Below are positions 34,347 to 43,297 of a stretch of DNA of 64,000 bases, piece by piece. The stretch lies in the NCBI RefSeq assembly GCF_015711605.1, contig NZ_JABTEZ010000001.1, positions 2,198,001 to 2,262,000 on the forward strand, in the 5' to 3' direction. This DNA comes from Planomonospora sp. ID67723. Lineage in GTDB: Bacteria; Actinomycetota; Actinomycetes; Streptosporangiales; Streptosporangiaceae. Position numbers and translations under genes: made by a program. How positions within the stretch are numbered: the stretch's first letter is position 1; every line of letters begins with the position of its first letter. The notes beneath the pieces were generated by a model that was not told where the DNA came from, searched no databases, and saw only the letters and a program-made list of their open reading frames with translations.

Positions 34347-37300
34347 ATGCGCAGACATTTGAGACCTCTCGACTTCCTGGGCCGGATCAAGGTCAAGCTC
34401 GGCATCGTCATCCTGCTGGCCGTGGTGGTGGCGTTCGTCGTCAACGAGGTCGGCATCAACGCCGGCTACACCAGGGACGTGCGCGTGGCGGTGGCGGTGG
34501 CGCTCGCGCTGGTCATGGTGCAGTTGCTCGCCCGGGGCATGACCAAGCCGCTGCGCGAGATGGCCGCCGCCGCGCAGACCATCGCCAAGGGCCGGTACGG
34601 CCTGCGGGTCACGGCCACCTCCCGTGACGAGGTCGGCGAGCTCGCCCGCGCCTTCAACGCGATGGCGGCCGACCTGGGCGAGGTGGACCGGCAGCGCCGG
34701 GAGCTGGTCGCCAACGTCAGCCACGAGCTGCGCACGCCGATCACCGCGCTGCGCGCGGTGCTGGAGAACGTGGTGGACGGGGTCTCCGAGCCCGACCCGG
34801 CGACGCTCGGCACGGCGCTGGCCCAGACCGAGCGGCTCGGGCGCCTCGTCGCCCAGCTCCTCGACCTGTCGCGGCTGGAGTCCGGGGCCCGGCTGATCGA
34901 GCCGGAGAACGTCGAGCTCGGCCCCCTGTGCGACCAGGCGCTGCGGGAGGCGGTGCTCGCCCGGGACGGGGTGACGGCCCGGTGCGAGGTGCCCGCCGGG
35001 CTGGTCGTCCTGGCCGACGCCGACCTGCTGGCCCAGGTGCTGGCGAACCTGCTCGACAACGCGGTACGGCACAGCCCGGAAGGCGGGGTCGTGGTGCTCG
35101 CCGCGAGGCCCGAGGGCGCGGGTGTGCGGCTGCGCGTGACCGACCAGGGGCCCGGGATCCCCGAGGAGGACCGGGGCAGGGCGTTCGAGCGCTTCTCCCG
35201 CCTGGACGCGGGCCGGGCGGCCGACGGCGGTGGAGCCGGGCTCGGCCTCGCCATCACCAAGGAGATCGTCGAGCTCCACGGCGGCTCCATCCGTGTCGAA
35301 GACGGCGTCGGCTGCAGCATCGCGGTCGACCTCCCCGAAAGGATCACGATGGACACCTCGCCTCCCGGTGAATCTCTCGCCCCATCCCCGGATCCCCCGG
35401 ACCGGACGGATGCGCCGGTGTCCCGGGCGTCCGCCGGGTCCGCCGACCTCGCGCCCCCGCCCGAGCCCGCGGTCTCCGCCGACCCCGCGCCCCCGTCGGG
35501 GCCCGTGACGCCAGCGGACCCCGCCGCATCGACCGGCGATCCCGCCGATCCGCCCGGGCCCGCGACGTCCGCGGACCCCGCTCCCGGTCCGGCCGGTGAT
35601 CCCGGCAAGCCGTCCGGACCCGTGATCCCGGCCGCGATCCCGGCCGCGATCCCGTCCCCTGCCACCCGGTCCCCCGTCACCCCGTCCGCCGCCCCGCTCA
35701 CCTTCCCGGAGCTTCCGGTCGCCGCGGGGCCGCCCCCGCCGCCGTACGGGGCTCCCGCCGAACCGGCGCTCGCCCGGATACGGCGCGAGACCGGGACGGA
35801 GAACCCCCCGCGCGATCGGCAGATCCCGATCCGGAGCTGGTGGGGGGCCGTCGCCGGGCTCTTCGTCGGAGGGTTCATCGGGCTGTGCGTCGGGGTGCTC
35901 CTCGGCCTCGCCGTCGGGGCCGTGGAACTCAGGCTGGGCCTCACCCTGGGCCTCCTCGCCCCGGCGATCGGGGCGTTCATCGGCACGGTCATCGGGGCCA
36001 CCACGGCGCCCAGCGGCATCTGGAGCGGCTACCAGCCGGTCGAGCAGGGCGTCGAGCACGGAACCGAGCAGCGCGCGGCGGAGCCCGTCCCGCCGCGCGC
36101 GGCCGTACCGGTGCCGGGGAAGCAGGCACCGGAGTCCGGAGGGGAGGGCGCCGGCGCGGAGGAGGAGACGCCGGTCGCCGGCGCGCGGGTGCGGGCGGGC
36201 GGCCCGGCGCCGGGCGTCGCGGGTACCGTCCCGGGGACGGGCGAGCCGGCGGGGGTGTACCGGACGCCGCCGGCGCACAGGAGCGCGCCCGCCGGCCACG
36301 GGGGATACGGGGGACCGCCGGGAGGGTACGTGGCGCCGTCGCTGCTTCCCCGGCCGGAACTTCCGGACACCCCCCGGTGGCTGCTCGCGGCCTGCGCGGC
36401 CGTGGGGCTGCTCGCGGCGGTCGTCCTGCCCTACAGCTCGGTGGGGCTCGGGTTCGTCCTGGTCGCGGGGGCCATGGGGGCGGCGGCGCTGCCCGTCGTC
36501 CGCGGACGGCTCACCCTCTGGTCGGCGGGGATGGGGGCGATCGCGTACGGGCTGGTCGTGGTGGCGATCTTCCGGGACGCCGACTGGCTCGTCGGGCTGC
36601 TCCTGCTCGCCGCGTTCGTGATGGCCGCGCTCGCCCTGTCGGGGGCCGGGCGCGGCTGGCTCGGGGTGCTCAGGGGCGGGATCTCGGTGCTGCTCGGCCT
36701 GCTGCCGGTGCCGTGGTTCCTGGCCGCCCCGTTGAAGGGCATGCCGATCCGCCGCAGACTGGTGCCCAGCCTGATCGGGGCCGGCCTGACCGTGGTCCTG
36801 GTCGCGATCTTCGGCGCGCTGTTCGCCTCGGCCGACGCGGTGTTCGCCAAGGCGGTGGAGAGGGTGTTCACCGGGCAGGACTGGGCGGAGTCGCTGCCGC
36901 TGCGCATCGTGGTCTTCGTGGTCTTCGCGGCCGTCGTCGCCTCGTCGGTGCTGGTCGGCCTGCGCCCGGTCGCCGAGCCCAAGGGGCCGGACCTGCGGCT
37001 GCGCGTCGGCCGCGGCCTGTGGATGATCCCGCTGATCGCGCTCAACCTGCTGTTCGTCACGTTCGTGGCGATGCAGCTGACGGCGCTGTTCGGCAGCGCC
37101 CGGTGGCTGGTGGCGGCCACCGACCTCACCTACGCCGAGTACGCCCGCTCGGGCTTCTTCCAGCTCGTCGTCGTCAGCGTGTTCGTGCTGGCGATCGTGG
37201 CGCTCGCCTCGGGGGCGGTCGAGCTGGAGGGGCGCGACCGGTGGCTGATGGCCGGGCTGCTCGGCCTGCTGTGCGGGCTGACGGTGGTGATCCTGGTCTC

Positions 37301-37805
37301 GGCCATGTACCGGCTCGACCTCTACGTCGACGCCTACGGCTACACCCGGCTCCGGGCGTCGGTGGGGGCGGCCATCTGGTGGCTGGGCGGGATCTTCGCG
37401 CTGGTCCTCGTGGCGGGCGCGGTACGGCTCACCCGGCGCGCCGCCGGGTGGCTGCCGAGGAGCGTGGTCGTGATGACGGGGGCGGGCCTGCTGGCCTTCG
37501 CGATCTGGAACCCGGACCTGCGGGTCGCCGAGTCCCAGCTCAGCGTCCGGGGCGTGGACCGGCTGGACCAGGCCTACCTCGGCGACCTCGGGGCGGAGGC
37601 CGTACCGGCGCTGGACCGGCTGCCCGAACCGGCCCGGGGCTGCGTGCTGCGGGCGGTGATCCAGGCCAACCGGCTCGACCGCGCGGATCCGTGGAACGGC
37701 TGGAACCTGGCCAGGGAACAGGCCAGGGAACTGCTCGCCGAGCGACCGGCCCCGGACGGGGGCGCCTGCGAGGAGCCGTACCGCGTCGGGCTCATCCAGG
37801 ACTGA
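34347..37805 (+). CDS. Histidine kinase fused to a DUF4173/DUF4153-like membrane protein
   Basis: One uninterrupted frame of 1152 codons. Residues 1-334 are a sensor kinase: two close spans, HAMP (TKPLREMAAAAQTIAKG), phospho-acceptor His in VANVSHELRTPITALRA, N box NLLDNAVRHSPEG, and G boxes DQGPGIPEEDRG and GAGLGLAITKEI. Met335 (ATG at 35349) opens the second part: a Pro/Ala-rich linker, two spans (WWGAVAGLFVGGFIGLCVGVL), another linker, then about ten spans ending in a soluble tail, typical of DUF4153/DUF4173 proteins. GAAAGGA precedes codon 335, so separate translation is also possible. The kinase start is uncertain because no clear ribosome site precedes 34347. Confidence 0.78.
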   Translation: MRRHLRPLDFLGRIKVKLGIVILLAVVVAFVVNEVGINAGYTRDVRVAVAVALALVMVQLLARGMTKPLREMAAAAQTIAKGRYGLRVTATSRDEVGELARAFNAMAADLGEVDRQRRELVANVSHELRTPITALRAVLENVVDGVSEPDPATLGTALAQTERLGRLVAQLLDLSRLESGARLIEPENVELGPLCDQALREAVLARDGVTARCEVPAGLVVLADADLLAQVLANLLDNAVRHSPEGGVVVLAARPEGAGVRLRVTDQGPGIPEEDRGRAFERFSRLDAGRAADGGGAGLGLAITKEIVELHGGSIRVEDGVGCSIAVDLPERITMDTSPPGESLAPSPDPPDRTDAPVSRASAGSADLAPPPEPAVSADPAPPSGPVTPADPAASTGDPADPPGPATSADPAPGPAGDPGKPSGPVIPAAIPAAIPSPATRSPVTPSAAPLTFPELPVAAGPPPPPYGAPAEPALARIRRETGTENPPRDRQIPIRSWWGAVAGLFVGGFIGLCVGVLLGLAVGAVELRLGLTLGLLAPAIGAFIGTVIGATTAPSGIWSGYQPVEQGVEHGTEQRAAEPVPPRAAVPVPGKQAPESGGEGAGAEEETPVAGARVRAGGPAPGVAGTVPGTGEPAGVYRTPPAHRSAPAGHGGYGGPPGGYVAPSLLPRPELPDTPRWLLAACAAVGLLAAVVLPYSSVGLGFVLVAGAMGAAALPVVRGRLTLWSAGMGAIAYGLVVVAIFRDADWLVGLLLLAAFVMAALALSGAGRGWLGVLRGGISVLLGLLPVPWFLAAPLKGMPIRRRLVPSLIGAGLTVVLVAIFGALFASADAVFAKAVERVFTGQDWAESLPLRIVVFVVFAAVVASSVLVGLRPVAEPKGPDLRLRVGRGLWMIPLIALNLLFVTFVAMQLTALFGSARWLVAATDLTYAEYARSGFFQLVVVSVFVLAIVALASGAVELEGRDRWLMAGLLGLLCGLTVVILVSAMYRLDLYVDAYGYTRLRASVGAAIWWLGGIFALVLVAGAVRLTRRAAGWLPRSVVVMTGAGLLAFAIWNPDLRVAESQLSVRGVDRLDQAYLGDLGAEAVPALDRLPEPARGCVLRAVIQANRLDRADPWNGWNLAREQARELLAERPAPDGGACEEPYRVGLIQD

Positions 37806-37948
37806 CGCGGGACAGGGCCGTCTGGACAGCGCCGCCGGGACGGGGCCGCCGGGACGGGGCCGGTACGGCTTCCACCGACGGGGGCGGGAGCCGTACCGGC
37901 GGGCGGCGGGAGCCGGGTGCGGGCTCCCGCCACGAGGGGGCGCAGAGG

Positions 37949-39637
37949 TCAGGGCACCCAGTGGTTGCCGGTCACGGTGATCATGGTCTGGAGCTGGATG
38001 CTGGCGGCGAAGTAGCTGCCGGTGTCGATCGGGGTGGCGAGCATCTTGTTCCACAGGGCGTCCAGCCAGGCCTGGCTGCCGGGGTCGGTCATCGCCGCCA
38101 CCGCGAACGGGGCGAAGAAGGCCGGGTCGCTGCCGCCGCTGATCTGCGAGCCGCCGAGCCGGTAACCGATGGCGATCCTGTTCGGGTCGCCGCCGGTCTT
38201 GCCCTTGATCCAGCTGTTCAGCTTCCGCGCCGCTGCCAGCGACTTGGCGTCGCCGCTGGTCACCGCGTCGTCGCCGATGCGCCACGGGGTACGGCAGGCG
38301 TTCCACCAGTAGGCGCCGTCGTTGGGGTCCTCCAGCACCTCGCCGGGCGCGGGCCGGGCGGTGGCGTTGGTGTCGACCACGAAGTCGGGCAGCAGGCCGG
38401 TACCCGGTGCGTACGTCGACTGCAGCGACGCGATCAGGTTCTGGTGGTTGGCCCGGACGGTGTCCCAGGTCGAGTCGCCGGTCGCCTTGCGGAAGGCCCG
38501 GAAGTGGTCGATCATCCAGTCGGAGGGCCGGCTGATCCAGTAGTGCTCGCCGCCGGAGGAGCTCCAGTCGCCCAGCTTCAGCAGCTTGGTGGTCGGGTTG
38601 AGCTCGCCGGCCTTGATCGCGTTGATGTGCCTGATCGCGAGCTGCCGGTAGTCGTAGGCGCCCGAGCTGCCCCACTGCCGGTCGGCCAGGAGAAGGCCGT
38701 AGGCGATGTCGAGGTCGCCGTCGGTGGCGGAGTCGCCGCCGTTGACGCTCCTGCAGGAGGTGTCCTGCTCGGCGGCGTGCAGCCCCGGTGTGATCGACGA
38801 CGGGTGGGCGAGGACGTACTTCAGCAGGCCGTCGAAGATCTTCTTGGCGTCGGGGTCGGCTCCGGCCATGGTCGCGGTGATGACCATGCCGTAGCCCTGG
38901 GCCTCGGCGACGTAGGGGTGGTCGGCGTCGGGGGAGATGATCTGGTACCAGCCGTTGCCGCAGTTCTGCTTGACGAACGCGGCCTTCCACCGTCTGTAGT
39001 AGTCGACCACCTTCTGGTCGAGCGTGGCCTGGCTCCCGCTGGGCCGCAGCATCCCGGAGGCGTAGGGGATGCGGTGGCTGCCGAAGGGCACGCCCGGTCC
39101 CCCCGCGGTGGGGGTGGGCGTCGGGGTCGGGGTCGCGCCGCCCGTACTGCCGTAGACCTCCATCTCGTACAGCGAGTAGCCGTAGGGGGTGCCCCGGACG
39201 GTGCCGTGCATCCGGACGTAGCGGCCGGTGCCGGAGACGGTCAGGTCGTCCACGCCGCCGTCGCCCGTGGTGGTCGAGTAGACGTCCGCCCAGGACGAGC
39301 CGTCGTCCGAGGTCTGGATCTTGTAGGCCTTGCCGTACGCGGCCTCCCAGGTCAGCTTGACCCGGGAGATCGCGGCGGAGCGGCCGAGGTCCACGCGGAG
39401 CCACTGGGGGTCGACGCCCTCCGCCGAGGCCCAGCGGGTGGAGGTGCTGCCGTCGAAGGCCGCGGCCGGGACGAGCGTGGAGTCCTCGTTCGAGGAGGAG
39501 GAGGCCGGACGCCCCTGGGAGAGCAGGGAGTCCGCGGCGGAGCCGGGCGAGGCCGTCAGGACCAGCGCCGATGTGCTCATCGCCAGCGCCAGGGAGAGGG
39601 CGGTCCAGGAACGGCGGAGGCGGGATCGTGCGGGCAC
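37949..39637 (-). CDS. Secreted GH8 glycoside hydrolase with a discoidin-type carbohydrate-binding module
   Basis: A 562-residue extracellular enzyme. A signal peptide (about 1-34, LSLALAMSTSALVLTASPGSA) is followed by an F5/8-type (CBM32-like) module (about 40-165, from GRPASSSSNED to YEMEVYG). A Thr-Pro linker (TPTPTPTPT) leads to the GH8 catalytic domain. The GH8 signature ATDGDLDIAYGLLLADRQW carries a catalytic Asp, and the early PYASGMLRPSG stretch also fits. GH8 enzymes cleave cellulose, lichenin, xylan or chitosan. The two-Cys pair (QNCGNGW, DTSCRSV) suggests a disulfide. A long palindrome directly upstream should control it. Confidence 0.88.
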   Translation of the reverse strand: MPARSRLRRSWTALSLALAMSTSALVLTASPGSAADSLLSQGRPASSSSNEDSTLVPAAAFDGSTSTRWASAEGVDPQWLRVDLGRSAAISRVKLTWEAAYGKAYKIQTSDDGSSWADVYSTTTGDGGVDDLTVSGTGRYVRMHGTVRGTPYGYSLYEMEVYGSTGGATPTPTPTPTAGGPGVPFGSHRIPYASGMLRPSGSQATLDQKVVDYYRRWKAAFVKQNCGNGWYQIISPDADHPYVAEAQGYGMVITATMAGADPDAKKIFDGLLKYVLAHPSSITPGLHAAEQDTSCRSVNGGDSATDGDLDIAYGLLLADRQWGSSGAYDYRQLAIRHINAIKAGELNPTTKLLKLGDWSSSGGEHYWISRPSDWMIDHFRAFRKATGDSTWDTVRANHQNLIASLQSTYAPGTGLLPDFVVDTNATARPAPGEVLEDPNDGAYWWNACRTPWRIGDDAVTSGDAKSLAAARKLNSWIKGKTGGDPNRIAIGYRLGGSQISGGSDPAFFAPFAVAAMTDPGSQAWLDALWNKMLATPIDTGSYFAASIQLQTMITVTGNHWVP

Positions 39638-39659
39638 GGATATCCCCTCTCTGCGGTAA

Positions 39660-39684
39660 CTAGTTAGGAAAGGTTCCTAACTAG
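39660..39684. promoter_or_regulatory. Perfect 11-bp inverted repeat upstream of the GH8 gene
   Basis: CTAGTTAGGAA (39660-39670) and TTCCTAACTAG (39674-39684) are perfect arms around AGG. The site begins 23 bp before the GH8 start codon. Palindromes containing TTAGGAAA...TTTCCTAA are familiar to me upstream of glycosidase genes in Streptosporangiales, so a polysaccharide-responsive repressor is a reasonable guess. The rest of the spacer to 39922 shows no gene. Confidence 0.7.
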
Positions 39685-39922
39685 ATGAAGATGCCACCAC
39701 TCCTGACATGTCGTAGTCAAGGGTCAAGGGGGCCCAAATCGTGTGCCGGGCGGACCGGGCCGGCTCCCGCGGTGGCCCACGGCGCCACCGCGCGCGGTTC
39801 ACGTGGTCGCGAGCACGGTTCGCGGAGAACCGGAACGATCTCCGGTGCCGTCTCCGGCATGCGGATAAGGTCCTCGGGAGACGGGCCGGCGGAGGCCGCC
39901 GGGCGGACGAAGGGGGACGTCG

Positions 39923-41032
39923 TTGAAGGGGATCACCGATCCCGGCAGGGTCGTGGGCGAGTCGCTGTTCGGCGGAGCGTTCACCTTCCCGGTGATGGTC
40001 GCGCACCGCGACGCGCTGCGGCACAACATCGCCACGCTCGCGGCCTTCGCGCGCGAGCACGGGCTGACGCTCGTCCCGCACGCCAAGACGACCATGTCGC
40101 CCGAGATCGTCCGGGCCCAGCTCGACGCGGGGGCGTGGGGACTCACCGCCGCCACCCCCAGCCAGGCGCTGACCCTGTGCGAGTTCGGCGTCTCCCGCGT
40201 CCTGCTCGCCAACCAGATCTTCGACCCGGCGGCGCTGGACGCGCTCGCGGCGCGGCTCGCCGGGGACCCGTCGTTCGAGTTCCTCTGTTTCGTGGACTCG
40301 GTGGCCGGGGTGGAGACGCTGTCCAGGCACGCCGGATCCCGGCCGTTCCGGGTGCTGGCCGAGCTCGGGCACGAGGGCGGGCGGGCCGGCAGCCGCACCC
40401 TGGAGGACCTGCTGGAGGTCGCCGCCGCGGCCCAGGCCGCGCCCGGCGTGGAACTGGCCGGCGTGGCCGGGTACGAGGGCTCGCTGAAGTCCGCGGCCGA
40501 GGTCCGGCGCTACCTGCACCGGCTGATGGAGGCGGTGGAGCACCTGCGGGTCAGGAATCCGATCCTGTCGGTGGGCGGCAGTCAGTGGTTCGACGTGATC
40601 GGCCGGGAACTGGCCGCCTGCCAGGCCGTGGTCATGCTGCGCAGCGGGGCCTACGTCTCCCACGACGACGGCTACTACCGCGAGCGCACGCCGTACACCC
40701 GGATCGAGGGAGAGCTCCGTCCCGCGCTGGAGATCTGGGCGCATGTGCTGTCCGTCCCCGAGCCCGGCCTGGCCGTCGTCGGGTTCGGCAAGCGGGACGC
40801 CCCCTTCGACGAGGGACTGCCGGTTCCGCGCGGCGCCGTCGAGGGCGCTACCGTTCTCAAAGTCCAGGACCAGCACACGGTCCTGCGGCTCGCGCCGGAC
40901 TCCCCGGTGCGGCCGGGGGACCTGGTGTCGTTCGGGATCTCCCACCCGTGCACCGCCTTCGACAAGTGGCGGGTCATGCCGGTGGTGGACGACGACTACC
41001 TGGTCGTCGACCTGATCAGCACCTTCTTCTAG
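39923..41032 (+). CDS. D-serine dehydratase / D-threonine aldolase-like PLP enzyme
   Basis: A 369-residue fold-type III PLP enzyme (alanine-racemase barrel). The Schiff-base Lys is in LVPHAKTTMSP near residue 55. The C-terminal ISHPCTAFDKWR motif provides the His and Cys that hold a divalent metal in D-serine dehydratases and D-threonine aldolases. The TTG start has AAGGGGGA 7 nt upstream. The next gene, 13 bp on, is RidA, which hydrolyses enamine/imine products such as 2-aminoacrylate. This supports a deaminating (dehydratase) activity over an aldolase, but it remains an inference. Confidence 0.85.
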   Translation: MKGITDPGRVVGESLFGGAFTFPVMVAHRDALRHNIATLAAFAREHGLTLVPHAKTTMSPEIVRAQLDAGAWGLTAATPSQALTLCEFGVSRVLLANQIFDPAALDALAARLAGDPSFEFLCFVDSVAGVETLSRHAGSRPFRVLAELGHEGGRAGSRTLEDLLEVAAAAQAAPGVELAGVAGYEGSLKSAAEVRRYLHRLMEAVEHLRVRNPILSVGGSQWFDVIGRELAACQAVVMLRSGAYVSHDDGYYRERTPYTRIEGELRPALEIWAHVLSVPEPGLAVVGFGKRDAPFDEGLPVPRGAVEGATVLKVQDQHTVLRLAPDSPVRPGDLVSFGISHPCTAFDKWRVMPVVDDDYLVVDLISTFF

Positions 41033-41045
41033 CAAGGGCGGATGA

Positions 41046-41432
41046 ATGAGCGGCAAGCGTGAGCTGCGGACCGACGACGGCGCCGCGCCGGTCGGGGCCT
41101 ACTCCCAGGGAGTCGTGATCGGCGACTTCGTCTACACCTCGGGCATGGGCCCGCTGGACCCGGCGACCGGTGAGGTCGTCGGCGCCGACGTGGCCGAGCA
41201 GACCCACCAGACGATGCGCAACCTCGGCGCGATCCTCGCCGCGCACGGTCTGGGCTTCGACGACGTGGTGAAGTCGACGGTGCACCTGCAGCACCTCAAG
41301 CGCGACTTCGCCGCCTACAACGAGGTCTACAAGTCCTACTTCACCCAGCCCTACCCGGTCCGCACGACCGTCGGGTCCGACCTGATGGACATCCTGGTCG
41401 AGATCGACTTCGTGGCCTACAAGGCGCGTTAG
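41046..41432 (+). CDS. RidA-family enamine/imine deaminase
   Basis: A 128-residue RidA/YjgF protein. Key features are GAYSQGVVIGDFVYTSGMGPLDP, EQTHQTMRNLGAIL and, near the C-terminus, the substrate Arg in PYPVRTTVGSDLM. RidA proteins hydrolyse reactive enamines and imines formed by PLP dehydratases. It lies 13 bp after the D-serine dehydratase-like gene, so it probably detoxifies or completes that reaction. Confidence 0.92.
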   Translation: MSGKRELRTDDGAAPVGAYSQGVVIGDFVYTSGMGPLDPATGEVVGADVAEQTHQTMRNLGAILAAHGLGFDDVVKSTVHLQHLKRDFAAYNEVYKSYFTQPYPVRTTVGSDLMDILVEIDFVAYKAR

Positions 41433-41462
41433 AGTCTGACCGACAGCGGGGAGGACGGCGGC

Positions 41463-42674
41463 TTGGACAGCTCGATGTACGTCTACGTCGAGGACGTGCG
41501 GGGCGAGGGACCGCAGGCGGTCCTCGACCGCGTCGCCGGTTACGGCGTGACCGGTGTGACCGTGGCCGCCGCCTACCACCGCACCCGCGACGTCACCCCG
41601 CACGGGTCGTCCCGGGTGACGATCCGCAGGGACGGGGTGCACTTCACCCCGCCGGAGGATCTGTTCGGCGGGCTCCGCCTGGTCCCGCCCGTCCAGCCGG
41701 GGGCCGGGGAGGAGCCGCTGACCGCGCTGCGCCGGGCCACCGCCGAGCGCGGGCTCAGGATGCACGGCTGGACCGTCTTCCTGCACAGCGTCACCCTCGG
41801 CGAGGCCCACCCCGAGGTGACGGTGCGCAACTGCTTCGGCGACCGGGGCTCGCTCGCCGACCTGTGCCCCTCCCACCCCGACGTCCGCCGCTACGCGGTC
41901 GCACTGGCGCGGGGCGTGGCCAGGCAGGGCGTCGACAGCGTGGTCGCCGAGGGCCTGCACTTCGGCACCTTCGGGCACGGCTACCACCACGAGCGGAGCT
42001 TCGTCCCCCTCGGCCCGATGGACCTGTTCCTGATCGGCCTCTGCTTCTGCGAGTTCTGCCTGCGCCGCGCCGCCGACCTCGGCGTCGACGCCGAGGCCGC
42101 GCGCCAGGAGTGCGCCCGGGTGGTGGGGGGCGTGCTCGACGGCGACCCGCCCGCCCAGGGGGAGGTGACCAGGGCGGCGCTGACCGCCTACGCGGGGCCG
42201 GAGGTGGTCGCTTACGCGCGGGCGCGGTCCGAGACGGTGACGTCCCTGGTCTCCGAGACCGCGGCGGCCGTGGCCGGAGAGGGGTCCCAGCTGGTCTTCC
42301 TGGACGGCACCGGCGCGGTGAAGGGCTACGCCGACGGGTTGCCCTCGCCGATCCTGGCCGCGCACGACTCCTGGCAGGCCGGCGTGGACCTGGTCGCCCT
42401 CGGTGACCTGGTGCCCTCGATCGGCGTCCTCGCCTACGCCCGCGACGCGGCCCGGGTCGCCGACGACGTGGGCGCCTACCGCCGCTCGACCGGCAAGGAC
42501 AGGGAGCTGCGCGTCGTGCTCCGGCCCGGGCCTCCCGACACCGACTCCGCCGACCGCCTCGCCGCCAAGGTCCGCGCCGTCCGGGCCGCCGGGGCGGACG
42601 CGGTCGACTTCTACGCCTACGGGCTCATGCCGTACCCGATCCTCGACCGGATCACGGCCGCGCTCTCCGGCTGA
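41463..42674 (+). CDS. Predicted TIM-barrel protein, glycosidase-like, third gene of the D-amino acid operon
   Basis: A 403-residue protein without a signal peptide. I do not recognise a named family. The pattern of VTGVTVAAAYH near the start, TVFLHS, GVDSVVAEGLHFG, LCFCEFCLRRA in the middle, and YAYGLMPYPILDRI at the end resembles barrel-fold proteins related to glycoside hydrolases, in which a CFCxxC segment follows a central strand. The TTG at 41463 has GGGGAGG 8 nt upstream; an ATG lies four codons later. It follows RidA by 30 bp and likely acts in the same pathway. Confidence 0.6.
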   Translation: MDSSMYVYVEDVRGEGPQAVLDRVAGYGVTGVTVAAAYHRTRDVTPHGSSRVTIRRDGVHFTPPEDLFGGLRLVPPVQPGAGEEPLTALRRATAERGLRMHGWTVFLHSVTLGEAHPEVTVRNCFGDRGSLADLCPSHPDVRRYAVALARGVARQGVDSVVAEGLHFGTFGHGYHHERSFVPLGPMDLFLIGLCFCEFCLRRAADLGVDAEAARQECARVVGGVLDGDPPAQGEVTRAALTAYAGPEVVAYARARSETVTSLVSETAAAVAGEGSQLVFLDGTGAVKGYADGLPSPILAAHDSWQAGVDLVALGDLVPSIGVLAYARDAARVADDVGAYRRSTGKDRELRVVLRPGPPDTDSADRLAAKVRAVRAAGADAVDFYAYGLMPYPILDRITAALSG

Positions 42675-42685
42675 CCCCGAGGCGG

Positions 42686-43234
42686 TCAGGCCGAGCCGTC
42701 GAGGACGGCCCGCACCGCCTCGGCGGCGAAGCCGTCGTCGAGGGCGAGGCCCCGGAAGACCACCCGCAGCCACACCGCACCCCCCAGCAGATCCATGATC
42801 AGCATCGGGTCGGCGTCCTCGCGGAGCTCTCCGCGCCGCCTGGCCCGCTCGAAGACCTGCTCCTCGCGGGCGAACCGGTCGGCGAAGAAGCGCCGTGCCG
42901 CCTCCGCCAGCTCCGGGTGGTGGACGGCGGCGCCGAGCGCGGCCACCGCGACGCCCGCCGCCGGGGCCTGCGTGAGCAGTGCGGCGATCCCCCGGACCAG
43001 CGCCTCCAGGTCACCCCTGAGGCTCCCGGTGTCCGGGGTGTCCACGGCCAGCACGTCCGCCTCGACCAGCGCGGCGGCCAGCAGGGCGGCCTTGGAGGGC
43101 CACCACCGGTAGATCGTGGTCTTGTTGACCCCCGACCGCTCGGCCACCCCTTCGACGGTCAGGCGCTCGTATCCCCTCTCGGCGAGCAGGCCGAGCGTCG
43201 CCTGGAAGATCTCCTGCTGTTTGCGCGGTGCCAT
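42686..43234 (-). CDS. TetR-family regulator
   Basis: A 182-residue TetR protein. The helix-turn-helix is TVEGVAERSGVNKTTIYRWWPSKAALL, and the C-terminal domain is the TetR_C type with DLLGGAVWLRVVF. It is divergent from the alpha/beta hydrolase at 43298 with a palindrome in the 63-bp spacer, so it most likely represses that gene and itself. Confidence 0.92.
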   Translation of the reverse strand: MAPRKQQEIFQATLGLLAERGYERLTVEGVAERSGVNKTTIYRWWPSKAALLAAALVEADVLAVDTPDTGSLRGDLEALVRGIAALLTQAPAAGVAVAALGAAVHHPELAEAARRFFADRFAREEQVFERARRRGELREDADPMLIMDLLGGAVWLRVVFRGLALDDGFAAEAVRAVLDGSA

Positions 43235-43253
43235 GGTTCTCAGGGTAGCGTGT

Positions 43254-43279
43254 AAAGCAACGCAACGGTGCGTTGCTTT
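43254..43279. promoter_or_regulatory. TetR-type operator in the divergent spacer
   Basis: AAAGCAACGC (43254-43263) and GCGTTGCTTT (43270-43279) are perfect 10-bp arms with a 6-bp spacer, between the TetR gene and the hydrolase gene. This is the expected place for a shared operator. Confidence 0.75.
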
Positions 43280-43297
43280 CGGGTCAGGAGGTCACTC

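Noticed and set aside
34305-39404. A 1699-codon open frame on the - strand
   Set aside because: It lies opposite the kinase-DUF4173 gene and GH8 gene, has no domain logic and is low-complexity Arg/Gly/Asp/His; it is a shadow caused by high third-position GC.
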